A stretch of DNA of 10,240 bases from Colimorpha sp045598945 (GTDB taxonomy: Bacteria; Bacteroidota; Bacteroidia; Bacteroidales; P3), in assembly GCA_045598945.1 (NCBI GenBank), contig JAZRVD010000129.1, forward strand, positions 1-10,240, written 5' to 3'. Position numbers and translations under genes: made by a program. Positions 1 to 7,879 of the stretch are shown in pieces. A model generated the notes under the pieces. The model ran no database searches and was not told the DNA's origin. It worked only from the letters and a program-made list of their open reading frames with translations. The first letter of the stretch is position 1. Each line of letters starts with the position of its first letter.

Positions 1-118
1 GCAAATCTTTAGAATGCTTTCAAAATATAAAAAAGTGAAGATAGAAGAAAATGGACGGTGGATGAATGTTTCCATGCTCAAATATATTGAAGAGCTCACA
101 ACACTCTTGGATGTATAG
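1..118 (+). CDS. C-terminal end of an unrecognised protein (partial)
   Basis: An open frame enters from the left edge (first full codon at base 2) and ends at TAG 116-118, giving 38 residues that finish ...YIEELTTLLDV. The tail is lysine-rich and then probably helical (KYKKVKIEENGRWMNVSMLK). I do not recognise the family, and too little is present to assign a function. It is supported as real by the strong plus-strand terminator 30 bases after the stop. It converges on the minus-strand genes that fill the rest of the window, so it belongs to a separate transcription unit. Confidence 0.6.
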   Translation, partial: QIFRMLSKYKKVKIEENGRWMNVSMLKYIEELTTLLDV

Positions 119-147
119 GGGGTAAAAAGCGGGATTCTTTAGTAAAT

Positions 148-194
148 ACAACATGCCGGAGTATTGTTTTGCAAGACTCCGGCATGTTGTTTTT
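148..194 (+). terminator. Intrinsic terminator of the left-edge gene
   Basis: A perfect 15-bp inverted repeat, acaacatgccggagt (148-162) and actccggcatgttgt (176-190), encloses a 13-base loop and runs straight into a T tract on the plus strand (190-194). This is the classic Rho-independent layout for the gene ending at 118. Read on the minus strand the stem is not followed by a good T run, so it is probably not an efficient bidirectional terminator. Confidence 0.9.
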
Positions 195-352
195 GTCGGT
201 TGTGGATAACTTGTTGAGAGATAGTGGTGTGGCTGTTTTTTTTGCTGCTGGCTTGTGATGCCGTATGTTGTAGTTAATGTGTTGTGTTTTAGTGGTATAG
301 GTGTTAAGTGCGGTGTTTGGTGGAGTGTGTGAAGTATGTAAATGTGTGTATA
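195..352 (-). promoter_or_regulatory. C-rich, G-poor transcript tail; candidate Rho-dependent termination zone
   Basis: This gap lies downstream of the DUF456 gene. By hand count the plus strand has 56 G and only 9 C in 158 bases, so the minus-strand RNA would be strongly C-rich and G-poor with little potential for stable structure. That composition is the known signature of Rho-loading (rut) sites, and no intrinsic hairpin for the minus-strand operon is visible here apart from the plus-strand terminator at 148-194. The role is inferred from composition alone. I see no gene in this stretch. Confidence 0.35.
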
Positions 353-847
353 TTAAAATATTAACTCCTTGCAAATGTATACAGCCACTATTATTCCGTA
401 TATAAGTTTGATGACTGTGCCTGTCAAAAGGCCTAACAATGCGCCTATGGCGGACTGTAGGGCTTTGCCTGATGTCTGCTTGTTTATTATCTCGCCAATG
501 TAAGCTCCTACGAAGGGCCAGAAGATGACGCCGAGTATGCCGGTGGGGCCAAAGGGCAGGCCTATCAGCGATACAACGAGGCCTATGTTGCAGCCCCATG
601 TGCCGCCTTTGGTGCCGCCCATACGCTTGGTGATGGCTCCTGGCACCACATAGTCTATAACGGTGATGATGGCTGCCGCCACTCCCATGACTATGAGATA
701 GGCTGTCGTCATCTCGCAGGCGGGCATAAAGAATAGCAGCAGCAGAGCCACCCACGACACAGGCGGTCCGGGCAACCCTGGCACTACAGCGCCCAGTATG
801 CCTATTATGGCGCACACTATGGCGCCGATGATAAGAATGGTGTTCAT
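353..847 (-). CDS. DUF456 family integral membrane protein
   Basis: A 164-residue, very hydrophobic protein with about four membrane segments and the hallmarks of the DUF456 family. The N-terminal hydrophobic helix leads into GAVVPGLPGPP (about residues 19-29). A central polar stretch VVPGAITKRMGGTKGGTWG (about 67-85) is followed by a second glycine-rich hydrophobic block with PFGPTGILG and PFVGAYIGE. These glycine motifs resemble glycine-zipper membrane packing. The biochemical role of the family is not known. The ATG at 845-847 starts one base after the TAA of the AlaX-like gene (TAATATG), so the two are almost certainly co-transcribed and translationally coupled. The length is normal for the family. 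Confidence 0.9.
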   Translation of the reverse strand: MNTILIIGAIVCAIIGILGAVVPGLPGPPVSWVALLLLFFMPACEMTTAYLIVMGVAAAIITVIDYVVPGAITKRMGGTKGGTWGCNIGLVVSLIGLPFGPTGILGVIFWPFVGAYIGEIINKQTSGKALQSAIGALLGLLTGTVIKLIYGIIVAVYICKELIF

Positions 848-848
848 A

Positions 849-1334
849 TTAGCTTAGCTTAAATCTTACGCGCCAGACTCCTTCGTTGTAGTCGTGGCTG
901 ATGATGTGAAACAGACCTATCTCTTTGGTGTTCTGCACATGAGTGCCTACGCAGGCGCATATATCGTAGTCGCCTACACATACCAGTCGCAGTGTCTCGC
1001 TGGCATCGGCAGGCAGCTTGGAGAGGTCTACCTGTGGCGGTATGTTGTCGCGTGTGCAATACTGAATGGTAACGTCGAGGTTTTGCTGTATTACGTCGTT
1101 TACCTGTTGTTCTATTGCTTGCACTTCGGCATCGGTAGGCGCTTGCGGCAGGAGGTAGTCGCATTTGCTTTTCTTCTTCTCTATGTGGGCGTTGCGCGAC
1201 CGTGGGCATCCGTAGCGTTTCACCATGGTGGCGTTCAGGATATGCTCGGCGGTGTGCATGGGTGGGTACTCCTGTTTGTTGTGGTCGTTGAGAACAGGCT
1301 CTTGTGGCTGGTTGTTGATGTTGTCTTCTGGCAT
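849..1334 (-). CDS. Small AlaX-like aminoacyl-tRNA editing protein (tRNA_SAD domain)
   Basis: This 161-residue protein resembles the stand-alone editing domain related to the second additional domain of alanyl- and threonyl-tRNA synthetases. The two metal and catalytic motifs are visible: H27-TAE-H31 (HxxxH, in MHTAEHILNA) and C128-VGT-H132 (CxxxH, in CACVGTHVQNTKEIG). Family members hydrolyse mischarged tRNA, typically Ser- or Gly-tRNA(Ala), in the cytoplasm; substrate specificity cannot be read here. The size fits the short AlaX class, which lacks the synthetase glycine-rich and C-terminal parts. The first 25 residues are polar and poorly conserved-looking, so translation might instead start at M26. 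Upstream lies a 76-base A/C-rich gap after hsdR with no clear promoter; downstream the DUF456 gene is coupled with a one-base gap. Confidence 0.82.
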   Translation of the reverse strand: MPEDNINNQPQEPVLNDHNKQEYPPMHTAEHILNATMVKRYGCPRSRNAHIEKKKSKCDYLLPQAPTDAEVQAIEQQVNDVIQQNLDVTIQYCTRDNIPPQVDLSKLPADASETLRLVCVGDYDICACVGTHVQNTKEIGLFHIISHDYNEGVWRVRFKLS

Positions 1335-1410
1335 GGTCGTCAGTGTGTTGGTTGTGTTGTTTGTTTTGAGATGTGTCTTGCTGTTATGTGGGTGTCTTTC
1401 TGCATCATAA

Positions 1411-4400
1411 CTATGCTATGATGGCCGTATGTAGCCGCTCTATGTATTGGCCTATACATTGCGTGTTCACACCCCACAGGTCGGTCAAGTCGTATTCGTT
1501 GAAAGGGCTGTCGTTGATAAGCGTGTCTACCTTTATGTCGCCATTCTCGCAGACGTAGTTGATGATGGTCTTCAGGTACTCTTCTTGTTGCGAGTTAAGC
1601 TCGTTGTCGTTGATAAACGTAGAGAACATCTTTAGCGCTACGGCGCGGTCTACGCCTATGATAGAACGTATAAAGGCTGCCACGTAGTCGCCGCATATCA
1701 TGTCTTGGGTATAGTGGTGGTATTCATCTTTGGTGCCAAGCTCTACCCACAGTATACGTTCCAGTTCTTTTATATCTTTCTCTGTCAGTGGCTCTATGTT
1801 CAGTATCTTTTGCAGTACGGGTAGGTTGCGGTTTTGGGCGAGGTATTCCAGCACCCTTTGTCTATAGGTGGTGTATTGTATGTTGCTCTCGGCTACGCAG
1901 TCGTCGGTGATAGTGTCTTCTATATCCACCTCGAAAGTCTTGCCGCCTTGTCCGAAGATTAGTTTTACAAGGTCTCTGAGCTCTGTCCTTATCTGTTCCA
2001 ATCCGTTGAGGGTGATGTTCTCCCAAAACACGTCGCTCAGCGCCATCTCGATGGTCTCCCTCTTGGCTTGTACTTGTGGTATGGTGGTCTTCTCCGATAG
2101 GGCTTGCGCTATGGTGATGATGTTTTTTATGCTTCGTGTGGCTCTTACTGTCTCTTTCACCTGCGAGAGCTCTACCGTCAGCACCAATAGGTCGAAGCGC
2201 TTGGCGGCCTCGTCGGTCTGGTTTTTGGCAAGTAGGGGCGCTATGTCCTGTTTCAGTATCTCCACGTCGATTAGCGACAGGCACGTCCAATTATCTCGCT
2301 GTTTCATCCTCGACACGTTGGTCCATTGCTCTCTTACCGCTATGTGGCTGTCGCTCAGCTGCTGCACCTGTGCCAGCATCAGGGCTTTCAGGTCGTCGTG
2401 CAGCTGCTTGTCGAAAGGTATTGCTTGGTGCTGCGACTGTTGTAGCTCAAAGGCCAGCTCTGCGCGTATGCAGAACAGCCGTTCTGTCAGCGACTGCGCT
2501 GGCAGAGCCTCCTGACCGTCGGGTTTCTTGCCAAAGTATTCAAAGTTATTGCACCAGTCAAAGATATAGAACTGCTTTTTGTCGTTGCCTGCGCCAAAGA
2601 TCTCTTTGCTCAGACGGGTGCCTCTGCCTATCATCTGCATGAACTTTATCTTGCTCTTCACTATCTTGAAGAACACGAGGTTCAGCACGTCGGGTATGTC
2701 TATGCCTGTGTCGAGCATCTCTACGCTCACGGCTATCTGGGGGTTACCGTCTCTCTTCTCCATCTTGTCGATGAGGTCTTGGGCGTAGTTCACATAGTTG
2801 TCTATCAGCACGCAGAAGTCGCTGCCGTATTCGGGGTAGAGTATGTTGAACCTCTGCACTATCAGCTCTGCATGCTGGTGGTTGTAGGCGAAGATGATGG
2901 TCTTGCCTATCCGTTCGCCGCCTTGCACGCTTATACCGTTCTTCATCAGGTCTTGCAGCACCTTGTCTATGGTGTCGGTGTTGTGGATATAGGTGAATAT
3001 CTCTTTGCTATCGATGTCTCTGCCTTTGCGCTCGTCGTTTTTTATTGCCTTTGTCAGCTTCTCGTACTCCCATATCCTCTCTATCTGTTCCTTCTCCTCT
3101 TTGCTCAGGGTGTCGTATTTTATGCCCTCTTTCAGTATCATCGACCCCTTTTTGAAGGCGGTGTATGGCACAAGGTATCCGTCTTGCACTGCCTCGTTCA
3201 GGCTGTAGTCATAGTTGGGGTAGCCGTCTTCCAGCTCAAGCAGCTCGTAGGTGCTTCTCTCCACCTCGTCGCGTGGCGTGGCTGTCAGTCCTACTATCAT
3301 GCTGTCGAAGTAGTTGAAGATAGATGTGTATTTGCCGTATACGCTGCGGTGTGCCTCGTCGATGATGATAAGGTCGAATCGGCCTACAGAGAATTCTTTG
3401 GCGTCGGTGTCGATGTAGTTTACCATCGTCTGGTAGGTGGAGAACATGATGCGGGCGTTGAGGTCTTTCTCTTTTGTGTTCTCCTTGTCGCTCAGCAGGC
3501 ATGTGGTGGTGTTGGGCATCAGCTTCACAAAGTTTTTGTGAGCCTGTTTTACCAGTGCTGTGCGGTCGGCAAGGAATAGCACGTTCTTCACCCACTCGTT
3601 GCGCGTCAGCACGTCGACTATCGATATTGCCACGCGTGTCTTTCCGGTGCCTGTGGCCATCACTATCAGGGCTCTGCGGTGCATCTTGTTAAGATGCTCG
3701 CATACTGCTTTTATGGCTGTCTTCTGGTAGTCGCGGTCGGTTATGCTGTCTTTGACCTTGCAGTCGGTTATCTTGCCCCTCCCTCTGCGGCTTATCAGCA
3801 GCTGCAGGTCCTTCTCGGTGTGGAAGGCGTAGAGCCTCCTTGGCGGGTAGCCAATGCCGTCGATGATGTAGGTCTCGAAGCCATTGGTGTAGTATATCAC
3901 GGGGCGCACCTTGTACTGCTTCTCCAAGCAGTCGGCATAGAGCTCGGCCTGGTGCTTGCCTTCTGTTGGGCTCTTGCTTGTCCTTTTTGCCTCTACTACA
4001 GCCAGTGGCACCCCGTCCTGTCCAAAAAGCACATAGTCGGCATAGCCTCTACCCTCGTTGTTTGGCATCCCGAAGACCTCTATCTCTATGCAGGCTGACG
4101 AGGGCAGCACCTTCCCCTCCTCCTCCACTATCTTCCATCCTGCCTCTTTCAGCATCAGGTCGATGTAGAGCTTGCGTGTCTCCGCCTCGCTGATGTTGCT
4201 CTTGGGTGACAGCAGGGGTGTTTTCGCCACCTTGGTGGCATCAATGCTGTCCACAAACGCCGGCGACGGCTCTGCCTTGTCGGGTGGTGTTACATAGATG
4301 GATTTCTCCTGAGGTATAAGGGTTTTGTCGAAAGGGGGGAAGCTCTCCATGCGTCCCAGCTTTACAAATGTCGAGCCTACAACGTTGTATATGTTCAGCA

Positions 4401-4728
4401 GGGCGAAGAACGACTCACGCTTCGACACCTTGCCGGTATGGGCTGCCTCATTGCCCACTTTGCGCACATAGTGTATGTTCTTCATCAGCTCGTAGTCGCC
4501 TACAAACTCCTTGAATGGGTCGCCGTCAACAAGTTCATACAGCGAGGCACGCTCCTCAACCTTCAAACCCTTGATGGCGTAGATGCTTCTCGCTATCCAT
4601 TCTAACGCCTTGCGGCTGTTGATGGCGCTCGTCTCGGGGTCGCTGACTTGCGTTGTTTCTGCCGCATTGCAGAAATGGTAGAGCTCTTTAAGCGTGGGCT
4701 CGTCCTTTATGTAGTCGAAATTGGGCAT
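1411..4728 (-). CDS. hsdR: Type I restriction enzyme R subunit (HsdR)
   Basis: This is the ATP-dependent translocase and nuclease subunit of a type I restriction system, acting with HsdM and HsdS on unmethylated foreign DNA. Numbering is from the ATG at 4726-4728 (1105 residues). An N-terminal DUF4145-like helical region (about 1-125) precedes a PD-(D/E)XK nuclease core with D231 and E246-A-K248. Helicase motifs follow: Walker A ATGTGKT (358-364), DEAH (457-460), GLTATP (480-485), DTGIDIPD (673-680) and MIGRGTRL (699-706). The last roughly 150 residues match the EcoEI-type R C-terminal domain. All key residues are intact. A longer frame starting with TTG at 4776 overlaps the upstream gene and adds 16 atypical residues; I prefer the ATG because MPNFDYIKDE matches usual family starts. 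It lies 37 bases after the RloB-like gene. Its base composition is clearly more GC-rich than the three genes upstream. Confidence 0.95.
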   Translation of the reverse strand: MPNFDYIKDEPTLKELYHFCNAAETTQVSDPETSAINSRKALEWIARSIYAIKGLKVEERASLYELVDGDPFKEFVGDYELMKNIHYVRKVGNEAAHTGKVSKRESFFALLNIYNVVGSTFVKLGRMESFPPFDKTLIPQEKSIYVTPPDKAEPSPAFVDSIDATKVAKTPLLSPKSNISEAETRKLYIDLMLKEAGWKIVEEEGKVLPSSACIEIEVFGMPNNEGRGYADYVLFGQDGVPLAVVEAKRTSKSPTEGKHQAELYADCLEKQYKVRPVIYYTNGFETYIIDGIGYPPRRLYAFHTEKDLQLLISRRGRGKITDCKVKDSITDRDYQKTAIKAVCEHLNKMHRRALIVMATGTGKTRVAISIVDVLTRNEWVKNVLFLADRTALVKQAHKNFVKLMPNTTTCLLSDKENTKEKDLNARIMFSTYQTMVNYIDTDAKEFSVGRFDLIIIDEAHRSVYGKYTSIFNYFDSMIVGLTATPRDEVERSTYELLELEDGYPNYDYSLNEAVQDGYLVPYTAFKKGSMILKEGIKYDTLSKEEKEQIERIWEYEKLTKAIKNDERKGRDIDSKEIFTYIHNTDTIDKVLQDLMKNGISVQGGERIGKTIIFAYNHQHAELIVQRFNILYPEYGSDFCVLIDNYVNYAQDLIDKMEKRDGNPQIAVSVEMLDTGIDIPDVLNLVFFKIVKSKIKFMQMIGRGTRLSKEIFGAGNDKKQFYIFDWCNNFEYFGKKPDGQEALPAQSLTERLFCIRAELAFELQQSQHQAIPFDKQLHDDLKALMLAQVQQLSDSHIAVREQWTNVSRMKQRDNWTCLSLIDVEILKQDIAPLLAKNQTDEAAKRFDLLVLTVELSQVKETVRATRSIKNIITIAQALSEKTTIPQVQAKRETIEMALSDVFWENITLNGLEQIRTELRDLVKLIFGQGGKTFEVDIEDTITDDCVAESNIQYTTYRQRVLEYLAQNRNLPVLQKILNIEPLTEKDIKELERILWVELGTKDEYHHYTQDMICGDYVAAFIRSIIGVDRAVALKMFSTFINDNELNSQQEEYLKTIINYVCENGDIKVDTLINDSPFNEYDLTDLWGVNTQCIGQYIERLHTAIIA

Positions 4729-4765
4729 GAAACAAACCAATCTTTTAAAGAACCAGGATAATGAA

Positions 4766-5569
4766 TTATTCACCAATTGTAGTGGGTAATTCGTCTATTG
4801 GAAGATATTCAAACATAAACAAAGGAAACGCGCTTAAAATAGAAATAACACCTTTCGGAATAATGTATTTCTTCAACTGACCATTGAAAATTCTATCTTG
4901 GGATATATCGTTTTTACTCAAAGGTATTTTGTTGTTTGAACTGCAAATATAATTAGCTTTAGCTACATTCTGGGCAAACAGTAATTTCCAATTATTAAAA
5001 ACAACTATTCTATCATCATCTGATTTACACCTATTGTAAGAAATAAAGTCAGTGTTTTTATAGTAAGAAAAGATAGCCGAATTGGTTTTAAAGTCACTGC
5101 ATTCGTCAAGTGAGCAAGTGTAGTCATAAAATCCATTGTCCGGCAACCGTTTAGTGTACCGAAATGCCTCACTCATAGGATAGCTGATAAATAATTTTCC
5201 GTGTTCTGTTTCATTATTGAATAATTCTAACATTTTGCGAACATGGTCGTTCAGTACGTCTATCGAGAGATTGTTGCTCTGGGCAGCATGAGGGTCGTAA
5301 TCAAAAAACAAGTAAATCTCCGAAAAAGAATCAGAGGTATAATTCACTAATGTGTTGTCACCTTTCTTTAACAACCAATCTTTTAATGTAGCCACCGTAT
5401 CAACATCATCCACATTTTCATCATTGCCATATATCTCTTCATAAAGTTTATATATGTTGGTATGAAATGTGCACACTATTTTTTCGGAACCGATACGTAA
5501 AAACAGGTTATCAATTGCATTAAACAGATTCTCTTCGGGACGAACTCCTTCAAATACAAATAGTACCAT
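4766..5569 (-). CDS. TOPRIM-like / RloB-like protein paired with an ATPase
   Basis: A 267-residue protein without a certain family name. The start MVLFVFEGVRPEENLF resembles the opening acidic motif of RloB and TOPRIM proteins (E7 with E12/E13 after a hydrophobic strand). A second strand ends in an acidic pair, IYLFFDYD (D90, D92), which suits the TOPRIM DxD metal site. ISYPMSEAFRYTK (128-140, with E134) is another conserved-looking acidic patch. TOPRIM domains cut or modify nucleic acid phosphodiester bonds with Mg2+, so a nuclease effector is the natural inference. The ATG follows the ATPase stop by only three bases, which implies a complex made of both products. DNA is AT-rich (18 G/C of 60 in 5041-5100). 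Alternatives are an AbiLii-, AriB- (DUF4435) or RloB-type protein; which cannot be settled by eye. Confidence 0.72.
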   Translation of the reverse strand: MVLFVFEGVRPEENLFNAIDNLFLRIGSEKIVCTFHTNIYKLYEEIYGNDENVDDVDTVATLKDWLLKKGDNTLVNYTSDSFSEIYLFFDYDPHAAQSNNLSIDVLNDHVRKMLELFNNETEHGKLFISYPMSEAFRYTKRLPDNGFYDYTCSLDECSDFKTNSAIFSYYKNTDFISYNRCKSDDDRIVVFNNWKLLFAQNVAKANYICSSNNKIPLSKNDISQDRIFNGQLKKYIIPKGVISILSAFPLFMFEYLPIDELPTTIGE

Positions 5570-5572
5570 ATC

Positions 5573-6673
5573 TTAAACTTCAAAAGCTCCGCCTCTATAC
5601 AATTTCTCCAGATTGTGAGCAAAGCGCAACTCCTTGTTTGTACACTTGAAGAATGGCTTTATCTGATTGTTATCTAGTATAAAACAACAGTCGGGTCGTA
5701 ACAAATCGTTTGTCATCAACGAAGTATTGTGCGACGATGTGAACACTTGGCAGTCAAGGTTGAATAGCCTTTTGCATACGTTCTTCGAGAGGTCAAAATG
5801 ATAGAAGGCGTCAAACTCATCAACAAAAACAAATGTTGCCTTGTTCAATCGCTGCAACCAGAAAAAGAGCAATTGCAAAGAGCGTGTTCCCGTTGATGCA
5901 ATTTCAAAAAAAGGAACAGTATTCTTTCCAAAACAGCACATCAAAGTCCTATCATTTTTTTCGGGAGGAAGAAATTTGAATTTTTGTCCGCCAATCTCGT
6001 TTAGGAATATTTCAAAGTCGCCCACTAATTTCTGCTTAATAATATATTCGTCCAAAGTATATACAGTGGATTCCAATCCCATAAACCTTCGTTCATCCAG
6101 ATTGACAAACCAAAGCATTCCATCCACAAAATCGCGCAGCTTAATCAGATAGTGATTGGCTTCCAACGGACACGTTGAAATCAAGAAAAAAACCACCGAT
6201 GTATTGTTTGCATTCATCGATAATAGATTCTTGGTATCTTCATTTAGAGTAAAACTATTGGGGTCGATAAACAAATCAGTATTCTGCTTGTCGAGAATAA
6301 GCTTTCCATCGACAATTAGTCGTTCCCTCACAAGTCGTCCATCACGAATTTTGCTATAGAAATATTCGAGTACTGTATCTCCAAATTTGAATGTATATTC
6401 AAAATCCACCAGTTGATCAGGAGTCTCAGCATTGATGAAGTTATGATAGTAGTTCGCTTGTTTGTATTTTAGAGTAAGATGGTTTATTATGTCAAAAACC
6501 GCCATACTAAAATTCGATTTTCCACTACCATTGGGGCCGAAGACAATACCATTCTTTATTATGCCGTTTTTTATTGTATTAGTATTATACTCATAGTTGC
6601 TTGGCTGAGATAAATCCCATTCAATTGTCTTGTTAAAGCCTCGGAATCTATTGACTTTGAATTTAGTAAGCAT
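5573..6673 (-). CDS. AAA/ABC-type ATPase of the OLD/RloA-like group (AAA_15/AAA_21)
   Basis: This 366-residue SMC/ABC-like ATPase starts MLTKFKVNRFRGF, the usual first strand and FRGF turn of the group. Walker A is GPNGSGKS (46-53). An ABC-signature-like STGTRSLQL sits at 260-268, Walker B FVFVDEFD at 281-288 (D285, E286) and the H-loop SSHNTSLM at 313-320 (H315). The C-terminal ELRFAHNLEKLYRGG resembles the closing motif of RloA-type proteins found inside restriction loci. All ATPase residues look intact. In known two-gene defence systems (AbiL, PARIS, split OLD) such an ATPase senses infection and controls a TOPRIM partner; that role here is inferred from the adjacent RloB-like gene. A Bacteroidetes-type -7 element lies 24 bases upstream, so the cassette probably has its own promoter. 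It is AT-rich compared with hsdR. Confidence 0.87.
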   Translation of the reverse strand: MLTKFKVNRFRGFNKTIEWDLSQPSNYEYNTNTIKNGIIKNGIVFGPNGSGKSNFSMAVFDIINHLTLKYKQANYYHNFINAETPDQLVDFEYTFKFGDTVLEYFYSKIRDGRLVRERLIVDGKLILDKQNTDLFIDPNSFTLNEDTKNLLSMNANNTSVVFFLISTCPLEANHYLIKLRDFVDGMLWFVNLDERRFMGLESTVYTLDEYIIKQKLVGDFEIFLNEIGGQKFKFLPPEKNDRTLMCCFGKNTVPFFEIASTGTRSLQLLFFWLQRLNKATFVFVDEFDAFYHFDLSKNVCKRLFNLDCQVFTSSHNTSLMTNDLLRPDCCFILDNNQIKPFFKCTNKELRFAHNLEKLYRGGAFEV

Positions 6674-6696
6674 GCTTTGACATTTTTTTTACATTG

Positions 6697-6704
6697 CAAA
6701 GATA
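6697..6704 (-). promoter_or_regulatory. Bacteroidetes-type -7 promoter element for the ATPase/TOPRIM pair
   Basis: On the minus strand TATCTTTG is a perfect match to the Bacteroidetes sigma-ABfr -7 consensus TAnnTTTG. A T-rich stretch lies about 19-23 bases upstream, where the TTTG-like -33 element is expected, although no clear TTTG is seen there. Transcription would begin only some 10-20 bases before the ATG at 6673. It sits in a 111-base AT-rich gap after hsdS, which suggests the cassette can be expressed separately from the restriction operon. Confidence 0.6.
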
Positions 6705-6784
6705 CAAAAAAATATATTCCGTAAAAAAAATACGGCACACTGTGGCCAAAACAGTATTTCTTACAAGACCATTAGCAAATAATA

Positions 6785-7879
6785 TTATTCGCCAAACCAG
6801 TAGTCCATTCTGGCGTCAAACAAGGTCTGAGTCTCTTTGATGCTTGCGGTTATCATTTCCTTCTGCTTCTCTATCGCCTCAATCTTTTTTGCAAAGGCTT
6901 GTTGGAGGGAGAGGGGGGGGAGGATTACCTTGTATGCGGATATGGCTTTCTTTGATACTTCCTTAAATGTTGCACCTACCCCTAAGGCTTTAACCTCATC
7001 TATCGTATATAAAAGATAGTGATATAAGAAGATATTATTAACAAAATCTTTGCAAACAATATTCTTGAAACCTTGATTGCAACACATTTCTACTATCGTA
7101 ATAGCCAACTTTCCAATAGGTGCTCTTGATGAAAGCAAGACTGTCCCTATAGGCATCATTGCCAAACCTCTTGCCCCCTTTTCTGTGAGTCTTCGTTGAG
7201 TTTCTCCGTAATATAATTGAGTGCCTAATTCTGCTGGTGTTACCCAGTTTATCTCACCATCCCAGTTCCCGCTATCAGTTGTTGATGGTGTAGAACCTGC
7301 AATTATTTCCCCAACCTCATTCATCTTCTTCACCTCCCACCCCTTTTCATTCACCACAGGGTCGCCGAACATATCATAGAAGATGGATTGGGCGAGGTTG
7401 TCGAGTTCCTTCACCTGCTGTTTCTTCTTCTCTATAATCTCACTCACTTTGTCCAACTCCGCAATAATCTGCTCTTGAACGGAAATCGGTGGAACGGGAA
7501 GACTTGCGTCAGTGAGATAATTTAGTTTAATGTATTTAATGACTCCGCCAATACTAACATTGCGAAGGTGTTCTATGTACTTTGAAAAAAAATGATAAAG
7601 ATATAGGGTGGATACATCAGGTACATTTTTTTTTAATGACACAATATATGTTCTTTGGTATGCGTCAAACTTTCCTTTGTAGTGTTTTACATTTAGGTCG
7701 CCATTCCCTGCAATTAGTACGCACTCTTCATCATAAGAATATGAATCTATGTGTAAAACTTCTTTTGAGCAAGTGAAGAATGGATATTTTCCTTCTGACG
7801 ATGAGGCATTAGCATCAAGTTTTCCTGTTTTAATGTCGCATATCTCTCCTAATTTTTTATATTCCCAATGATGTTTCAT
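6785..7879 (-). CDS. hsdS: Type I restriction specificity subunit (HsdS)
   Basis: This 364-residue subunit chooses the DNA target for the type I enzyme by binding a two-part recognition sequence. The layout is standard. TRD1 spans about 1-130, ending in the boundary motif PVPPISVQEQII. A central coiled helix (about 135-168) runs into LAQSIFYDMFGDP. TRD2 spans about 180-325, with the typical STPST...W.GEI.WVTPAEL opening and ending ILPPLSLQQAFA. A distal helix closes with ARMDYWF. The ATG at 7877-7879 overlaps the preceding yhcG remnant. The gene is AT-rich. It contains homopolymers: eight Gs at 6913-6920, eight As near 7577-7590 and nine Ts at 7626-7634 (plus-strand reading). The recognition site cannot be read from sequence. 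Its partner hsdM is not in the window. Confidence 0.92.
   Translation of the reverse strand: MKHHWEYKKLGEICDIKTGKLDANASSSEGKYPFFTCSKEVLHIDSYSYDEECVLIAGNGDLNVKHYKGKFDAYQRTYIVSLKKNVPDVSTLYLYHFFSKYIEHLRNVSIGGVIKYIKLNYLTDASLPVPPISVQEQIIAELDKVSEIIEKKKQQVKELDNLAQSIFYDMFGDPVVNEKGWEVKKMNEVGEIIAGSTPSTTDSGNWDGEINWVTPAELGTQLYYGETQRRLTEKGARGLAMMPIGTVLLSSRAPIGKLAITIVEMCCNQGFKNIVCKDFVNNIFLYHYLLYTIDEVKALGVGATFKEVSKKAISAYKVILPPLSLQQAFAKKIEAIEKQKEMITASIKETQTLFDARMDYWFGE

Noticed and set aside
201..209. tgtggataa, a perfect DnaA-box match
   Set aside because: A single 9-base match with no cluster, no AT-rich unwinding element and no replication genes nearby; chance is sufficient.
2779..3579. A long open frame of 266 codons on the plus strand, and others opposite hsdR, the AlaX-like gene and the RAYT
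   Set aside because: They lie antisense to genes with clear conserved motifs and their own translations show no recognisable domains; they result from codon bias of the real genes.
4729..4776. A longer hsdR beginning at TTG 4776, overlapping the upstream gene
   Set aside because: The extra 16 residues (MVNNSLSWFFKRLVCF) do not fit the family, while the ATG at 4728 gives a typical HsdR start.
6540..6600. Apparent internal duplication IKNGI-IKNGI before Walker A of the ATPase
   Set aside because: The codons of the two copies differ at several synonymous positions and this region is normally a variable strand entry, so no recent duplication is supported.
6719..6755. Short hairpins (ccgta/tacgg and actgt/acagt) after hsdS as an intrinsic terminator
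   Set aside because: Stems are only five base pairs and the T run sits inside a loop instead of after the stem; too weak to call.
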